A DNA stretch of 64,000 nucleotides from Leclercia adecarboxylata (GCF_006171285.1 NZ_CP040889.1:3286001-3350000); one strand, 5' to 3'. Positions 1 to 8,624 are shown, numbered from the stretch's first letter. The notes: generated by a model not told the origin, from the letters alone. Program-made: numbers and translations.

Positions 1-1094
1 AAAGTCCGGCGGAGCTGGAGCGCGTGACGCGCGAAGTGCTGGCGAAAGCCAACCAGCATCCGCAGCTGAACCGGGTGTTCACCACCTGGAGCAGCAACGT
101 GCCGCAGCTGACCCTCACCGTCGATCGCGAGCGGGCCGCGCGTCTCGACGTGCCGGTGTCGCGCATCTTCAGCAGCCTGCAGACCGCCTTTGGCGGCACC
201 CGCGCCGGGGATTTCAGCGTCAACAACCGCGTCTACCACGTGGTGATGCAAAACGAGATGCAGTGGCGCGAGCGGGCGGAGCAGATCGGCGAGCTGTTCG
301 TGCGCAGCAATAACGGCGAGCGGGTACGCCTGAGCAACCTGGTCACCATCACGCCGACCGTCGGCGCGCCGTTCCTGCAGCAGTACAACCAGTTCCCGTC
401 CGTCTCCGTGAGCGGCTCGGCGGCAGCCGGGGTCAGCAGCAGTACGGCGATGGCGGCGATGGGGCAGCTGCTGGCGGAGCACCTGCCCGCCGGGTATGAC
501 TACGCCTGGAGCGGGATGTCATATCAGGAGCAGCAGACCGGGAATCAGGCGATCTGGATTGTGCTGGCGGCGGTGGTGATGGCGTGGCTGTTCCTCGTCG
601 CCCAGTATGAGAGCTGGACGCTCCCGGCAAGCGTCATGCTCTCGGTGCTGTTCGCCATCGGCGGGGCGCTGGTGTGGCTGTGGGTTGCCGGGTACGCCAA
701 CGACGTCTACGTGCAGATTGGCCTGGTCCTGCTGATCGCCCTCGCGGCCAAAAACGCGATCCTGATCGTCGAGTTTGCCCGCGCGCGGCGCAATGAGGGG
801 ATGGCGATTGTTGATGCGGCGCGCGAAGGGGCCACGCGCCGTTTCCGGGCGGTGATGATGACCGCCGTGTCGTTCATTATCGGCGTACTACCGATGATGC
901 TGGCGACCGGGGCGGGTGCCCAGAGCCGTCGCATCATCGGCACCACGGTGTTCAGCGGTATGCTGGTGGCCACCCTGGTGGGGATTGTCTTTATCCCGGC
1001 GCTGTTTGTGCTGTTCCAGCGCCTGCGCGAGTGGGGGCACCGCCTTACGGACTCGTCGCCCACAGATCGCAGTGCTTCTGCACCAGAGAAATAA
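1..1094 (+). CDS. RND (HAE1) multidrug efflux pump inner-membrane subunit, C-terminal part
   Basis: This is the C-terminal third of an AcrB/OqxB-like proton-driven drug exporter. The reading frame is open from base 3, so the gene begins outside the window. Visible parts are the end of the second periplasmic porter/docking region (up to about 165 codons in) and the last transmembrane helices. These include the conserved helix pair containing [17 protein letters not shown] and the loop before the final helix ([11 protein letters not shown]). The stop at 1092-1094 lies inside the 3' end of the convergent ybdK, giving a tail-to-tail overlap of about 50 bp. The fragment shows the family but not the drug range, so I give no symbol. 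Confidence 0.9.
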   Translation, partial: SPAELERVTREVLAKANQHPQLNRVFTTWSSNVPQLTLTVDRERAARLDVPVSRIFSSLQTAFGGTRAGDFSVNNRVYHVVMQNEMQWRERAEQIGELFVRSNNGERVRLSNLVTITPTVGAPFLQQYNQFPSVSVSGSAAAGVSSSTAMAAMGQLLAEHLPAGYDYAWSGMSYQEQQTGNQAIWIVLAAVVMAWLFLVAQYESWTLPASVMLSVLFAIGGALVWLWVAGYANDVYVQIGLVLLIALAAKNAILIVEFARARRNEGMAIVDAAREGATRRFRAVMMTAVSFIIGVLPMMLATGAGAQSRRIIGTTVFSGMLVATLVGIVFIPALFVLFQRLREWGHRLTDSSPTDRSASAPEK

Positions 1095-2166
1095 GTGAAC
1101 CGCCGTCTGCGATAAAGTCCCGCATCAGGTCTGCCTCGCTCTTGCCCTGCTTTAACCGCAGGGCAATTTCCTGGATCGCGCTGCTGGCGCCCACTTTTTC
1201 CGCCGACGGCGCGACGCGCTCCAGCAGCCAGGCGAGATCCTCCGCAATGGTTTTTTGCTCCCCGGTGTGGACGTCGGTCAGGATCCCCTCCAGCCCGTAG
1301 CGGCAGGCCTGAAAACGGTTAAAGCGATAGAGCAGAAAATCCCGCTCCTGATGCTTATAAGGCCGGGTGGTCAGCAGCCAGTGGGAGGTGGCCTGGATCA
1401 GCCCGGCGATATTAATGGCATGGGCGAGGGTGAGCGGGGTATCCATCACCCGCACCTCCACGGTGCCGAAATGGGGGCTCGGGCGAATGTCCCAGTGCAG
1501 ATCCTTAATGCTGTCGATCATGCTGGTGTGGCTCAGGCGACGGAACAGTCCTTCGAACTCCTGCCAGCTGCTGACCCACGGCATCAGGCCGTTATCCGGG
1601 AACCCGGAGAAGATATTGAGCCTTGATGACGAGAACTTCGTGTCGGTGCCCTGCATATAGGGCGAGGTGGCCGCCAGGGCGATGAAGTGCGGCACAAAGC
1701 GCGACAGCCCGTGCAGCAGGTAGATGGCGTCATCCCCGGTGCGACAGCCGACGTGAACGTGCTGGCCAAACACCGTCGCCTGCAAAATCAGATAGCCGAA
1801 GCGCTCAAGCGTGGCGTTATAGCGCTCATCCTCGCACACCTCCTGACGCTGCCACTTCTGAAACGGATGCGTACCGCCGCCGCAAATCTGGATATGCTGC
1901 TCCGCCGCGGCCCGCAGAATGCTCTGCTGCATCGCGGAGAACTGCGCCGCCGCCTGGTCGATGTTCTGGCACACGCCGGTGGCGATTTCGAGCATGCTTT
2001 CGGTGATATCGTGCTTCACTTCCCCGCCTTTGATGTCGTCTTTGACGGCGGCGATAAGCGCGGAGGAGTCCTGACTCAGATCGTAGCCCGGCGGATTAAC
2101 CACCTGCAGTTCCAGTTCGATGCCAAGGGTGAAGGGTTCAGAGGAATGAAAGTCGGGTAAAGGCAT
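1045..2166 (-). CDS. ybdK: Putative glutamate-cysteine ligase 2 family carboxylate-amine ligase YbdK
   Basis: The 373-residue product matches the usual YbdK length (372). It starts with [20 protein letters not shown], where the GIELE motif is the beginning of the GCS2 ATP-grasp-like fold. Other conserved stretches are CGGGTHPF (about residue 95), FGQHVHVG (about 135) and [17 protein letters not shown] (about 225). The E. coli protein has weak glutamate-cysteine ligase activity and no firm physiological role. In E. coli ybdK sits next to hokE and entD; here hok and entD lie on the same side but are separated from ybdK by inserted genes. Its 3' end overlaps the convergent efflux pump gene. Confidence 0.93.
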   Translation of the reverse strand: MPLPDFHSSEPFTLGIELELQVVNPPGYDLSQDSSALIAAVKDDIKGGEVKHDITESMLEIATGVCQNIDQAAAQFSAMQQSILRAAAEQHIQICGGGTHPFQKWQRQEVCEDERYNATLERFGYLILQATVFGQHVHVGCRTGDDAIYLLHGLSRFVPHFIALAATSPYMQGTDTKFSSSRLNIFSGFPDNGLMPWVSSWQEFEGLFRRLSHTSMIDSIKDLHWDIRPSPHFGTVEVRVMDTPLTLAHAINIAGLIQATSHWLLTTRPYKHQERDFLLYRFNRFQACRYGLEGILTDVHTGEQKTIAEDLAWLLERVAPSAEKVGASSAIQEIALRLKQGKSEADLMRDFIADGGSLISLVQKHCDLWATSP

Positions 2167-2221
2167 GGCGCACTCCGTTGTCTGTTATACGTTGAGTATA
2201 GACAACGGGTGAGGAACGCCT

Positions 2222-2641
2222 TCAGTCGCCGACAAACGCACTGACCGGCAAATCAAAACGCTTCGCCAGCGCCCGCATATGTTCCAGCGTTAATGTGCGT
2301 TGTCCGTTGAGGATCCGGCTGACCAGCGATTTCTTGCCAATCTCATTCTCCAGGTCGCTCTGCGTCAAATGATGCTGATCCATCAGCGTTCGTAGCAGCG
2401 CAACGCCGGAAGGCGTACTGGCAATACGGGCGTTAAACTCAGCAAACTCTGGCGATTCATTCTCGTATTTATCGATCTTAGCGGTCAGCATATCGATGAG
2501 CGGGCTGTCGGGCTGGTGCTCGATCAGGTACTCCATCAGCGACAGCGCGTCCTCATAGTCTTTACGCGACGGACGTGCTCCCAGAAAAGGCAGGACGTTT
2601 GCCAGATCGTTGGCTGCTTTAATGGCCTGTGCATAATTCAT
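2222..2641 (-). CDS. higA: HigA-family antitoxin (helix-turn-helix)
   Basis: This 139-residue protein has the HigA layout: an N-terminal helical region, then an Xre-type HTH at about residues 85-135 (HHLTQSDLENEIGKKSLVSR, then ILNGQRTLTLEHMRALAKRF). It should bind and neutralise HigB and repress the shared promoter. Its ATG overlaps the TGA of the upstream toxin frame (ATGA), the usual translational coupling. Because the toxin gene carries a stop codon, this antitoxin may now be an orphan regulator. Confidence 0.88.
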   Translation of the reverse strand: MNYAQAIKAANDLANVLPFLGARPSRKDYEDALSLMEYLIEHQPDSPLIDMLTAKIDKYENESPEFAEFNARIASTPSGVALLRTLMDQHHLTQSDLENEIGKKSLVSRILNGQRTLTLEHMRALAKRFDLPVSAFVGD

Positions 2642-2949
2642 TCTTTGGTTCTCCGGTAGAGGTCCGTCAGCTTGTCATACTCTGCATGCGTGCTGATATG
2701 TTTGATAAAAATCCTTCCCCGCTCAAAATCAGCAAAAAACATCACTCGCAAGTGCCCGCCGCCTACATCAATGACCCACCATTTTTCCCGGTATTTCATT
2801 CTGTCCAGGCTGGGGAATCGCTTTCGCATCCAATCGGGTGACGGGTAGTTTTCTTTCTTTAAAACCCGTTAAAGGTCATCCAGGGCAAGCGCCTGATTGG
2901 GAAATCGTCTGGTAGCTAAATCAAAAGGTGCTCTTGATACGACATGCAT
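2638..2949 (-). pseudogene. higB: HigB-family mRNA interferase toxin, interrupted by an in-frame TAA
   Basis: Read from the ATG at 2949 the frame would encode about 103 residues, the normal HigB length. It begins MHVVSRAPFDLATRRFPNQA and later contains RKRFPSLDRMKYREKWWVID and FIKHISTHAEYDKLTD, typical of RelE-fold HigB. A TAA at codon 27 (2871-2869) interrupts it, in a place where homologues usually continue (DDL then RVLKKENY). A good Shine-Dalgarno (AGGGGCAAGG) precedes the ATG at 2949. Translation restarting at the internal ATG (2829) would give only the C-terminal 63 residues. The toxin is therefore probably inactive, unless the stop is a sequencing error or is read through. Confidence 0.85.
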
Positions 2950-2961
2950 CCTTGCCCCTTA

Positions 2962-2976
2962 TTTCCATCCTGGAAA
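2962..2976. promoter_or_regulatory. Candidate HigA operator
   Basis: The inverted repeat TTTCCA-TCC-TGGAAA lies right after the -10 box, where a HigA dimer would block transcription. A further half-site-like TGTTTCCAT (minus strand) lies beyond the -35 box near 3010. Operator function is inferred from position. Confidence 0.55.
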
Positions 2977-2977
2977 C

Positions 2978-3006
2978 ATTATAGGAAGTTGATGGCTTGT
3001 TGACAA
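2978..3006 (-). promoter_or_regulatory. Sigma-70 promoter of higBA
   Basis: On the minus strand the -35 box TTGTCA (3006-3001) and a perfect -10 box TATAAT (2983-2978) are separated by 17 bp, just upstream of the higB start. Confidence 0.75.
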
Positions 3007-3164
3007 TATGGAAACATCGGTTTTTTTCAGACTGGCCCATAAAGTAAACGCCTCCGGAGAACGCGCCATACTTTATGGGGGGCAAGAAGTGAAACAAAGC
3101 GTCGGGCACAGGTAACGTTTTAATCTGCGTGACGCATTCCGGAAATCCCTCACTACACCACCCT

Positions 3165-4304
3165 CTACCAGCCCGTGATCCGGTTCCACGTCCGTTGCTG
3201 GCCATCCCTCATCAGCACCTGGTAAACGCTATGCATTGCCGCTGTTGCACAGGCGTGATTAGGCAGGATGCGCAGGCGAGTGCCAACAGGGAAATCTTCC
3301 GTTGTCAGGGAGGCGTCAGCAGACAGGGCGATGATGCCGTGCTCCTGATTGGTGATGCTCAGACAAACGCCGTCATAAGGTAGCCCCGCCAGATTACAGA
3401 CCAGCCCGTAGCCGTAGTCGGTCGCCTGTGAGGCCGTACCCCGGTCGCGGGACATCGCCATCCAGCCGGCATCAATAAACACCCAGTTTTTGTCCCGGTT
3501 GTGGCCTGTCACCGTGGTGACGACCGAAAGCGCAATGTCGTCAATTTCGCAGACTCCCACGTTTTTCATCACCAGATCAAAGGTGGTGAAGACCCCGGCT
3601 CTCACTTCCGTTATGCCTGCAAGCTCTGTCGAGAAATGCGCGGTCGGGGTGGCGCCGATGCTCAGCACGGGGCAGGGGATACCCAGCTCACGGACCCGAC
3701 GCCCGGCGAGACGAATGGCATCACACTCGTTCTGCGCGGCCTGACGGATCGCCTCCTCGGTGCGACAGCTGTAGGACTCGCCCGCATGGGCCATTAGCCC
3801 GGTCAGCACCGCGCCGTTGCCATGAACGGCTCTCGCCAGGGCAACCAGTGCCTCGCTGTCCGGCGGCAATCCGCCCCGATGCCCGTCGCAGTCCACCTCA
3901 ATAAATACCGAAAAAACCACCTGATGCTGCCGGGCGTAGTCTGCCAGGGCAAGCGCCTGCTCCGGGGTGTCCAGCAGCAGATGCAGGTTCACGCCCCGCT
4001 TAATCAGTTTCGCCGCCCGCGCCAGCTTATGGGGCGCAATCCCGACGGCATACAGGATGTTGGTATATCCGGCATCGGCAAACCCTTCCGCTTCGGCAAG
4101 CGTTGAAACCGTTGCCGGCGAGTCCGGATGTTTTAACAGATAGCGTGCGGCTTCGGGCGAGCGCAGGGTCTTCAGATGCGGCCGGACCTGGCTTCCCAGC
4201 CCCTCAACATGCGTATAGAGCCGGGTAATGTTGCGCACATAACGGCTCTCATCAATCAGAAGGTAGGGCGTTTCAGGGGCGTTCAGCCAGCGTGGTGTAG
4301 TCAT
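3165..4304 (-). CDS. D-threonine aldolase / D-serine dehydratase-like PLP enzyme
   Basis: This 379-residue protein has fold-type III (alanine-racemase-like) architecture. An N-terminal TIM barrel carries the PLP lysine in RPHLKT (Lys45), and a C-terminal beta domain holds metal-ligand-like residues (QEHG about 320, PNHAC about 351). The family cleaves or dehydrates D-3-hydroxy amino acids (D-threonine, D-serine). The substrate is not determined by the sequence. The gene is divergent from a LysR regulator with an 86-bp gap, so local control is likely. Confidence 0.8.
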   Translation of the reverse strand: MTTPRWLNAPETPYLLIDESRYVRNITRLYTHVEGLGSQVRPHLKTLRSPEAARYLLKHPDSPATVSTLAEAEGFADAGYTNILYAVGIAPHKLARAAKLIKRGVNLHLLLDTPEQALALADYARQHQVVFSVFIEVDCDGHRGGLPPDSEALVALARAVHGNGAVLTGLMAHAGESYSCRTEEAIRQAAQNECDAIRLAGRRVRELGIPCPVLSIGATPTAHFSTELAGITEVRAGVFTTFDLVMKNVGVCEIDDIALSVVTTVTGHNRDKNWVFIDAGWMAMSRDRGTASQATDYGYGLVCNLAGLPYDGVCLSITNQEHGIIALSADASLTTEDFPVGTRLRILPNHACATAAMHSVYQVLMRDGQQRTWNRITGW

Positions 4305-4354
4305 GGTGTGGATCTCCTGGAAAATGTCTGGCCAGTTTTACATCTCATGATTTA

Positions 4355-4368
4355 TGTTTAAATAAACA
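4355..4368. promoter_or_regulatory. Candidate LysR-type binding site
   Basis: The near-palindrome TGTTTAAATAAACA, with arms TGTTT/AAACA, lies in the 86-bp space between the divergent aldolase-like gene and the LysR gene. It suits a LysR box (T-N11-A type). Assignment is by position only. Confidence 0.35.
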
Positions 4369-4390
4369 AAACCGTAATCCCTGATTAGGT

Positions 4391-5314
4391 ATGGCCTTAA
4401 TGATTAACAGCGACGATCTGCGTTTCTTCCATGCGATCGCAACCCATAAAACCCTTGCCGCCGCCGCGCGCGCCCTGAATATTTCCCCTTCTTCGGTGAC
4501 CCAACGGTTGCAGGGCATTGAGTCGCGGATGGGCGTCAAGCTGATCCAGCGTCCCTCGCGCGTGGTCAGCCTGACCGACGAGGGCTCCCTGGTGCTCGCC
4601 CGCGCCCGGCGGGTGATTGCCGAGCTCAGTGAGCTGCAGTCGATCATTGATAACCGCCTGCAGCAGGTGACGGGCAAACTGCGCGTGCTGGCGCCGCTCG
4701 GGTTTGGTAATGAGTATGTGGCGCCTGTTCTGGCGCAATACGCCTTACAGCATCCGGGGCTTGAGGTGGAGCTGACGCTGTCCGACGTGCCGGAGTGGTC
4801 GTCCATGCACCGGTGGGATGTCATTGTGTATATTGGCGAGCTGCGCGACTCTTCCCTTCGCTGCATCAAACTTGCCGCTAACCGGCGTCTGGTGTGCGCC
4901 TCGCCGGAATATCTGGCCGAACAGGGGGAACCGACTTCACCGGCGGCCTTAAAACAGCACAGCTGCATTGCCCTGCGGGAGAATGATGAGGACGTCACGC
5001 TCTGGCGTTTTAGCCGCGACGGGACGGAGATGCCGGTGCGGATCCATCCCCGGCTGGCCAGTAACCAGGGCAGCGTGGTTAAACAGTGGGCGATGGCGGG
5101 ATGCGGGATCATGGTGCGCTCGGAGTGGGATATTGCCCCGCAGCTCAACGCGGGTACGCTGGTGAGAATTCTGGCGGATTACTCGCTGCCCGATGCCGAT
5201 ATCGTGGCGCTGAGCAGTGACGACACGGCGCATCGCTCCCCCCGGGCTGAAAACTTTATCAGATTGCTGCAAGCGTCCCTGGCCTCTCGCCCCTGGGAAG
5301 GCAAAACGCCGTGA
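4391..5314 (+). CDS. LysR-family transcriptional regulator
   Basis: This is a 307-residue LysR protein. The N-terminal winged HTH spans about residues 6-64 (FFHAIATHKTLAAAARALNI, then SPSSVTQRLQGIESRMGVKL), and the rest is a periplasmic-binding-protein-like effector domain. It is transcribed away from the PLP amino-acid enzyme and most likely controls it in response to an amino acid. The start at 4391 is used; a second ATG three codons later is possible. Confidence 0.88.
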   Translation: MALMINSDDLRFFHAIATHKTLAAAARALNISPSSVTQRLQGIESRMGVKLIQRPSRVVSLTDEGSLVLARARRVIAELSELQSIIDNRLQQVTGKLRVLAPLGFGNEYVAPVLAQYALQHPGLEVELTLSDVPEWSSMHRWDVIVYIGELRDSSLRCIKLAANRRLVCASPEYLAEQGEPTSPAALKQHSCIALRENDEDVTLWRFSRDGTEMPVRIHPRLASNQGSVVKQWAMAGCGIMVRSEWDIAPQLNAGTLVRILADYSLPDADIVALSSDDTAHRSPRAENFIRLLQASLASRPWEGKTP

Positions 5315-5357
5315 GAATGCTATTATCAGGCAGCAACCGACACCCTGAGGAACAGAT

Positions 5358-5603
5358 ATGAGCAACGACGTACCGATTAAATATTATGACATCGTGGATG
5401 AGTACACGACGGAAGCGGCAACGCCGGTGAACGAGTCAGAGCGTGACTCCCTGGCGCTCTATTTCCAGCTGCTGATCACCCGTCTGATGAATAACGAAGA
5501 GATCAGCGAAGAAGCCCAGACCGAGATGGCGGTGGAAGCAGGCATCAGCACCCAGCGCATTGATGATATTGCCAATTTCCTCAACCAGTGGGGCAATGAG
5601 TAG
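5358..5603 (+). CDS. ymjA: YmjA-like DUF2543 small protein
   Basis: This 81-residue acidic protein resembles E. coli YmjA (DUF2543) over its whole length. Telling stretches are KYYDIVDEY at the start, [20 protein letters not shown] in the middle and FLNQWGNE at the end. The function of the family is unknown. The start is set by GAGG six bases before the ATG. It stands alone, 43 bp after the LysR gene. Confidence 0.85.
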   Translation: MSNDVPIKYYDIVDEYTTEAATPVNESERDSLALYFQLLITRLMNNEEISEEAQTEMAVEAGISTQRIDDIANFLNQWGNE

Positions 5604-5698
5604 TTCCTGCGTTAAAGACGTGGTTTGCGCAGGCGTTGTGCTTTACACTGCGCGCGGCAAAAATTGAGTGTGTAACGATTAATTAGGCGGTAACGGCG

Positions 5699-6187
5699 AT
5701 GGCGATGAACGGAACAATCACAACCTGGTTTGCAGATAAGGGCTTTGGTTTTATCAAAGATGAAAACGGCGATAACCGCTATTTTCATGTGATTAAGGTC
5801 GCCAATCCCGATCTGATTAAGAAAGATGCCGCGGTGACGTTTGAACCCACCACCAACAACAAGGGTTTGTCGGCGTATGCGGTGAAGGTGATCCCGGAGA
5901 GCAAGTACATCTTCCTCGACGGCGAGCGCCATAAAATCACCTCCATCAAGACTTACCTGGTCTACAGCGAAGAAGAGCCCGCTGAAACCCGCATTGATAA
6001 AGAGAACGGCGTGCTGTCGGTGAAGAGCCTGATGGGCAATATCGCGCCGAAATCAACGGCAAAAGCAGGCGAGATGCGCACGGTGAGAAAACTGGCCATC
6101 ACCACCTTCCAGGGCAAAACCTACATCTTCTCGGAAGATGAGATTGACCTGGACGCGACGGTGAAAATGCTTAAGAACCTGAAGTAA
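5699..6187 (+). CDS. Cold-shock-domain protein with a C-terminal extension
   Basis: The N-terminal 65 residues form a cold-shock domain with RNP1-like KGFGFIKD (about 15-22) and RNP2-like YFHV (about 29-32), which bind single-stranded RNA or DNA. The remaining 95 residues are an unassigned domain ending in an acidic segment (FSEDEIDLDA). At 162 residues it is more than twice the size of CspA, so it is not a plain Csp. ATG codons at 5699 and 5705 are both possible. A single transcription unit is likely. Confidence 0.8.
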   Translation: MAMNGTITTWFADKGFGFIKDENGDNRYFHVIKVANPDLIKKDAAVTFEPTTNNKGLSAYAVKVIPESKYIFLDGERHKITSIKTYLVYSEEEPAETRIDKENGVLSVKSLMGNIAPKSTAKAGEMRTVRKLAITTFQGKTYIFSEDEIDLDATVKMLKNLK

Positions 6188-6195
6188 TTTGCATT

Positions 6196-6237
6196 GCACT
6201 GCCGGGTGGCGCTGGCGCTTACCCGGCCTACAAAACG
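6196..6237. repeat. REP-like palindromic element
   Basis: GCCGGGTGGCGCTGGCGC followed by TTACCCGGCCTAC is the enterobacterial REP signature, forming a GC-rich stem-loop. It sits just after the cold-shock-domain gene. Confidence 0.7.
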
Positions 6238-6389
6238 TTTACCTTGTAGGTCCGTGACCTGCTCCCTCCGATTGTCCCCGGGACGCTCCTGGAATTAAAT
6301 AGCGTTCTTTCCCCCGCCTGCATTACTGTTATCAACTCTATCCTGTATTGTGGTTTAACAAATTACTAACAAACAAAAGGGGTAATGGC

Positions 6390-7103
6390 GTGCCGGAAAT
6401 CAATATCTGGGGGCAGACGGTAAACGATCCTGTTCCTGGCTGGCAGGGGGCCAGCATATTAGAGCGTGGGGTGCTGGAGGGGCGTTTTAGTCGCCTTGAG
6501 CCGCTGGATGCCCAAAAGCATGCGGTTGATCTTTTCGAGGCGTATGTCCTGGGCGACGACAGCGACTGGACCTGGCTTGCCAGCAATCAGCCTGCCAGCG
6601 TTGAGGAGACCGCTCTGTGGGTACAGGGCAAAGTGCAGGATATCGGGCTGGTGCCTTTTGCGGTGATCGACCGCCAGAGCGAGCGTGCTGTCGGGCTGGT
6701 CTGCTATATGGCCATTGAACAACAGCTGGGCTCGGTGGAGATAGGGCATGTCACCTGGTCGCGCAATATGAAAAACAGCCCGCTCGGCACCGAGGCAGTC
6801 TGGCTGCTGCTGAAATATGGCTTTGAGCGGGGCTACCGTCGGCTGGAGTGGAAGTGCGACTCGATGAACATCGCCTCGCGCCGGGCCGCTGAGCGGCTGG
6901 GCTTTACCTGGGAAGGGCGGCTGCGCCAGAAGCTGGTGCGCAAAGGGCGTAACCGCGACAGCGATATGCTGTCCATTATCGACAGCGAGTGGCCGGAACG
7001 TGACGCGGCCCTGCGCGGCTGGCTGGCCTTAGAGAACTTTGATAGCGAAGGGCGGCAAATTAAGCGCCTTGAGGCATTTCGCGCGAGTCCGGAAACGGCA
7101 TGA
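6390..7103 (+). CDS. GNAT-family N-acetyltransferase (RimJ/RimL-like)
   Basis: The frame can be extended to TTG 6348, but GTG 6390 has AAAAGGGG eight bases upstream and is preferred, giving 237 residues. The GNAT core is visible: a beta-strand with VGLVCYMAIE, VEIGHVTWS, an acetyl-CoA-loop-like region (NSPLGTEAVWLLLKYGFERG) and the typical RimJ ending MNIASRRAAERLGFTWEGRL. RimL-type enzymes acetylate protein N-termini or small amines; the substrate here is unknown. A perfect 22-bp palindrome follows the gene. Confidence 0.85.
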   Translation: MPEINIWGQTVNDPVPGWQGASILERGVLEGRFSRLEPLDAQKHAVDLFEAYVLGDDSDWTWLASNQPASVEETALWVQGKVQDIGLVPFAVIDRQSERAVGLVCYMAIEQQLGSVEIGHVTWSRNMKNSPLGTEAVWLLLKYGFERGYRRLEWKCDSMNIASRRAAERLGFTWEGRLRQKLVRKGRNRDSDMLSIIDSEWPERDAALRGWLALENFDSEGRQIKRLEAFRASPETA

Positions 7104-7113
7104 TAATGCGTGT

Positions 7114-7135
7114 ACCGCAGGGGCGCCCCTGCGGT
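7114..7135. terminator. Perfect 22-bp palindrome, probable terminator of the acetyltransferase gene
   Basis: The sequence forms an 11-bp perfect stem (ACCGCAGGGGC / GCCCCTGCGGT) 10 bp after the stop, followed only by GTTAATTC. It is a weak intrinsic terminator by T content. Confidence 0.55.
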
Positions 7136-7669
7136 GTTAATTCATACTCGTACGACCTTGCTTTGCTGACGGCTTTCATTTGACTAATGTCAAACTTTTA
7201 TTACTTATTTAATTGTCTTGAAGATGTTTGTCGATAGCTGTTTTTAAAAAATTGTTACAATCTGCATTAATCTTGCAATAGTCTGTTTTACATAAAATTG
7301 CGTGATGGCTCACAGAATATACAAGAGATTAGCGGTACCGGATGCTACCCTTCCTCATTCATTCAGACTTCGCCAGGGCATCTAATGCTCTGGTGTAGCT
7401 GAGAATTTCAGCAGGCGCTTAAATCATCCTCTTGTGTCGAACATTGAAGTCTTACTTATGAAGACTAATTGTAAACATGGTTTTTATGTTGATGCTATTT
7501 ATCATCAGACATAATCATCACTTTCATCTGAAGAAAATCTGCCTGTGAAGTCTTCCTGATTTAACATTTATTCTACAAAATGCTCCCCTGATTCAGAATG
7601 TTGACATGTTTAAGCCAGACTTTCATATTTCATTGCGTGAAATAACTGCATGCTTAAGTGGGAGGACGT
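7136..7669. other. AT-rich intergenic stretch without a clear gene
   Basis: About 530 bp of clearly lower GC than its left neighbours. I see a small hairpin (CCAGGGCATCTAATGCTCTGG, near 7371) but no convincing ORF or RNA gene. The composition change suggests the left edge of acquired DNA carrying the small genes and the hok loci. Confidence 0.5.
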
Positions 7670-7879
7670 GTGGAAAAAATCAGAAGCTATCCATCGAAGC
7701 GCAGACAGCGGGGAGAAAGTAAAAATGCCCGCTTAACGATGCTGAGCGCCCGCATCGATGATGAACTTTGTGAGTACGTGCAGGCCACCGCTTACGAAAC
7801 GCGAAAAAGCAAACAGGACATCATTGCTGAAGCCTTAATGCTTCACCGACAGCACCGTCAGGTTAACCCCGGAGGCTGA
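7670..7879 (+). CDS. Small basic protein, possibly ribbon-helix-helix DNA-binding
   Basis: GTG 7670 is preceded by GGGAGG at a good distance and gives 69 residues; the frame also runs up to GTG 7658. The N-terminus is very basic (RSYPSKRRQRGESKNARL). It is followed by an apparent RHH pattern: a beta-strand LTMLSARID and two helices (DELCEYVQATAYETRKSK and QDIIAEALMLHRQH). Such proteins often regulate plasmid or toxin-antitoxin genes. No partner is recognised; the next ORF encodes a hydrophobic peptide. Confidence 0.5.
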   Translation: MEKIRSYPSKRRQRGESKNARLTMLSARIDDELCEYVQATAYETRKSKQDIIAEALMLHRQHRQVNPGG

Positions 7880-7912
7880 ATACCGCTTCAGATAACAGAA
7901 GGGTTTGAGACA

Positions 7913-8128
7913 ATGATGTTATTCCGCGCGTGGCGTTTGCTGGTCTGGATTACGATCGTCACATTGCTGTTAACGATAGTCGCCACCACAGGATCGATTT
8001 TGACGCTGGGACTGGTTCAGATCTTCTGCCCTGGTTCGCTGGCAACGTACATAAGATCGCTGATTCACGACTTACAGTTTGTGCTGCTGGCGATGCTGCA
8101 TTCGGCCCCCGTGAGGGTATCGGTTTAA
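7913..8128 (+). CDS. Possible small membrane protein, unknown
   Basis: This 71-residue ORF has two hydrophobic stretches (residues 7-40 and 53-62). It starts 34 bp after the RHH-like gene with a weak AAGGG nine bases upstream. I recognise no family. Its tail runs up to the first hok repeat unit. It may be a real small toxin-like protein or a chance ORF. Confidence 0.3.
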   Translation: MMLFRAWRLLVWITIVTLLLTIVATTGSILTLGLVQIFCPGSLATYIRSLIHDLQFVLLAMLHSAPVRVSV

Positions 8129-8271
8129 CGTGTAGCGACTCAGAATCTAAACGTTTTCTGAAAGAGAAATTAACCTGGCTAAATAACCAGTAAAAAGGCG
8201 GTTTTTTCACCATTGCGGGAGTAGTATTGCGACGGGTGCCTGATGCTTTCTGAGCTCAGGCAGGTCTGGAG

Positions 8272-8358
8272 ATGCAGAAAGCAAAAGCCCCGGAGATGTT
8301 TCCATCAACCGGGGCTACCACTCCAAACCCAAACATTTGGATGGTAGCCTCTTCTTAG
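8272..8358 (+). CDS. Leader ORF of hok copy 1 (mok-like, shortened)
   Basis: A 28-codon frame (MQKAKAPEMFPSTG...) lies across the sok-like hairpin and ends with TAG 15 bases before the hok start. In copy 2 a one-base difference lets the equivalent frame run right up to hok. In hok/sok systems such leader frames (mok) couple translation to hok. This assignment is inferred. Confidence 0.35.
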   Translation: MQKAKAPEMFPSTGATTPNPNIWMVASS

Positions 8359-8360
8359 CA
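8280..8360 (-). ncRNA. Candidate Sok-like antisense RNA, copy 1
   Basis: On the minus strand the hairpin AGCCCCGG (8316-8309) / CCGGGGCT (8293-8286) is followed by TTTTGCTTT, an intrinsic terminator. It would end a short RNA antisense to the hok leader. The 5' end is only estimated. Known Sok RNAs occupy the same place and block hok translation. Confidence 0.5.
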
Positions 8361-8373
8361 AGGAGGCAATGAC

Positions 8374-8526
8374 ATGCTTAACAAGTACGCCTTTGCGGCG
8401 ATCCTGGTACTGGGCTTAACTGTGCTGGGCGTCACATTTCTGGTTCATGAGCAGTTGTGCGAACTGAGCTTTAAGGAAGGTGGCAGAGAACTGAAAGCTG
8501 TTCTCGCTTGCGAAGTGAAGAAGTAG
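8374..8526 (+). CDS. Hok/Gef-family type I toxin, copy 1
   Basis: The 50-residue product starts MLNKYAFAAILVLGLTVLG and continues with the Hok pattern: one transmembrane helix, a short basic/acidic loop with LCELSFKEG, and KAVLACEVKK at the end. It resembles HokE, whose E. coli gene also sits near ybdK and entD. SD AGGAGG precedes ATG 8374. A short hairpin (8533-8550) and a strong terminator (8590-8624) follow, matching the 3' fold-back seen in hok mRNAs. The protein depolarises the inner membrane when produced. Confidence 0.9.
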   Translation: MLNKYAFAAILVLGLTVLGVTFLVHEQLCELSFKEGGRELKAVLACEVKK

Positions 8527-8589
8527 CGGTATGCGGGGAGTAATCCCCGCCTATCCAGATGTCGGTTTGGTGCAGGCACCCGTTTATTT

Positions 8590-8624
8590 GCCCCGTCTGG
8601 TTTATCGCCAGGCGGGGCATTTTT
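8590..8624 (+). terminator. Terminator of hok copy 1
   Basis: An 11-bp stem GCCCCGTCTGG / CCAGGCGGGGC with one wobble pair and a 7-base loop is followed by ATTTTT. Confidence 0.85.

Larger units (their letters stand above)
8145..8624 (+). repeat. Hok/sok tandem duplication, copy 1
   Basis: About 480 bp is repeated at 8673-9152 with an offset of 528 bp. Each copy contains the leader, an antisense hairpin, a hok gene and the terminator. The copies differ by scattered substitutions and two compensating one-base indels. Confidence 0.92.

Noticed and set aside
2921..3205. A 94-codon minus-strand gene before higB
   Set aside because: It overlaps the higBA promoter and the aldolase gene end, with no SD or similarity I recognise.
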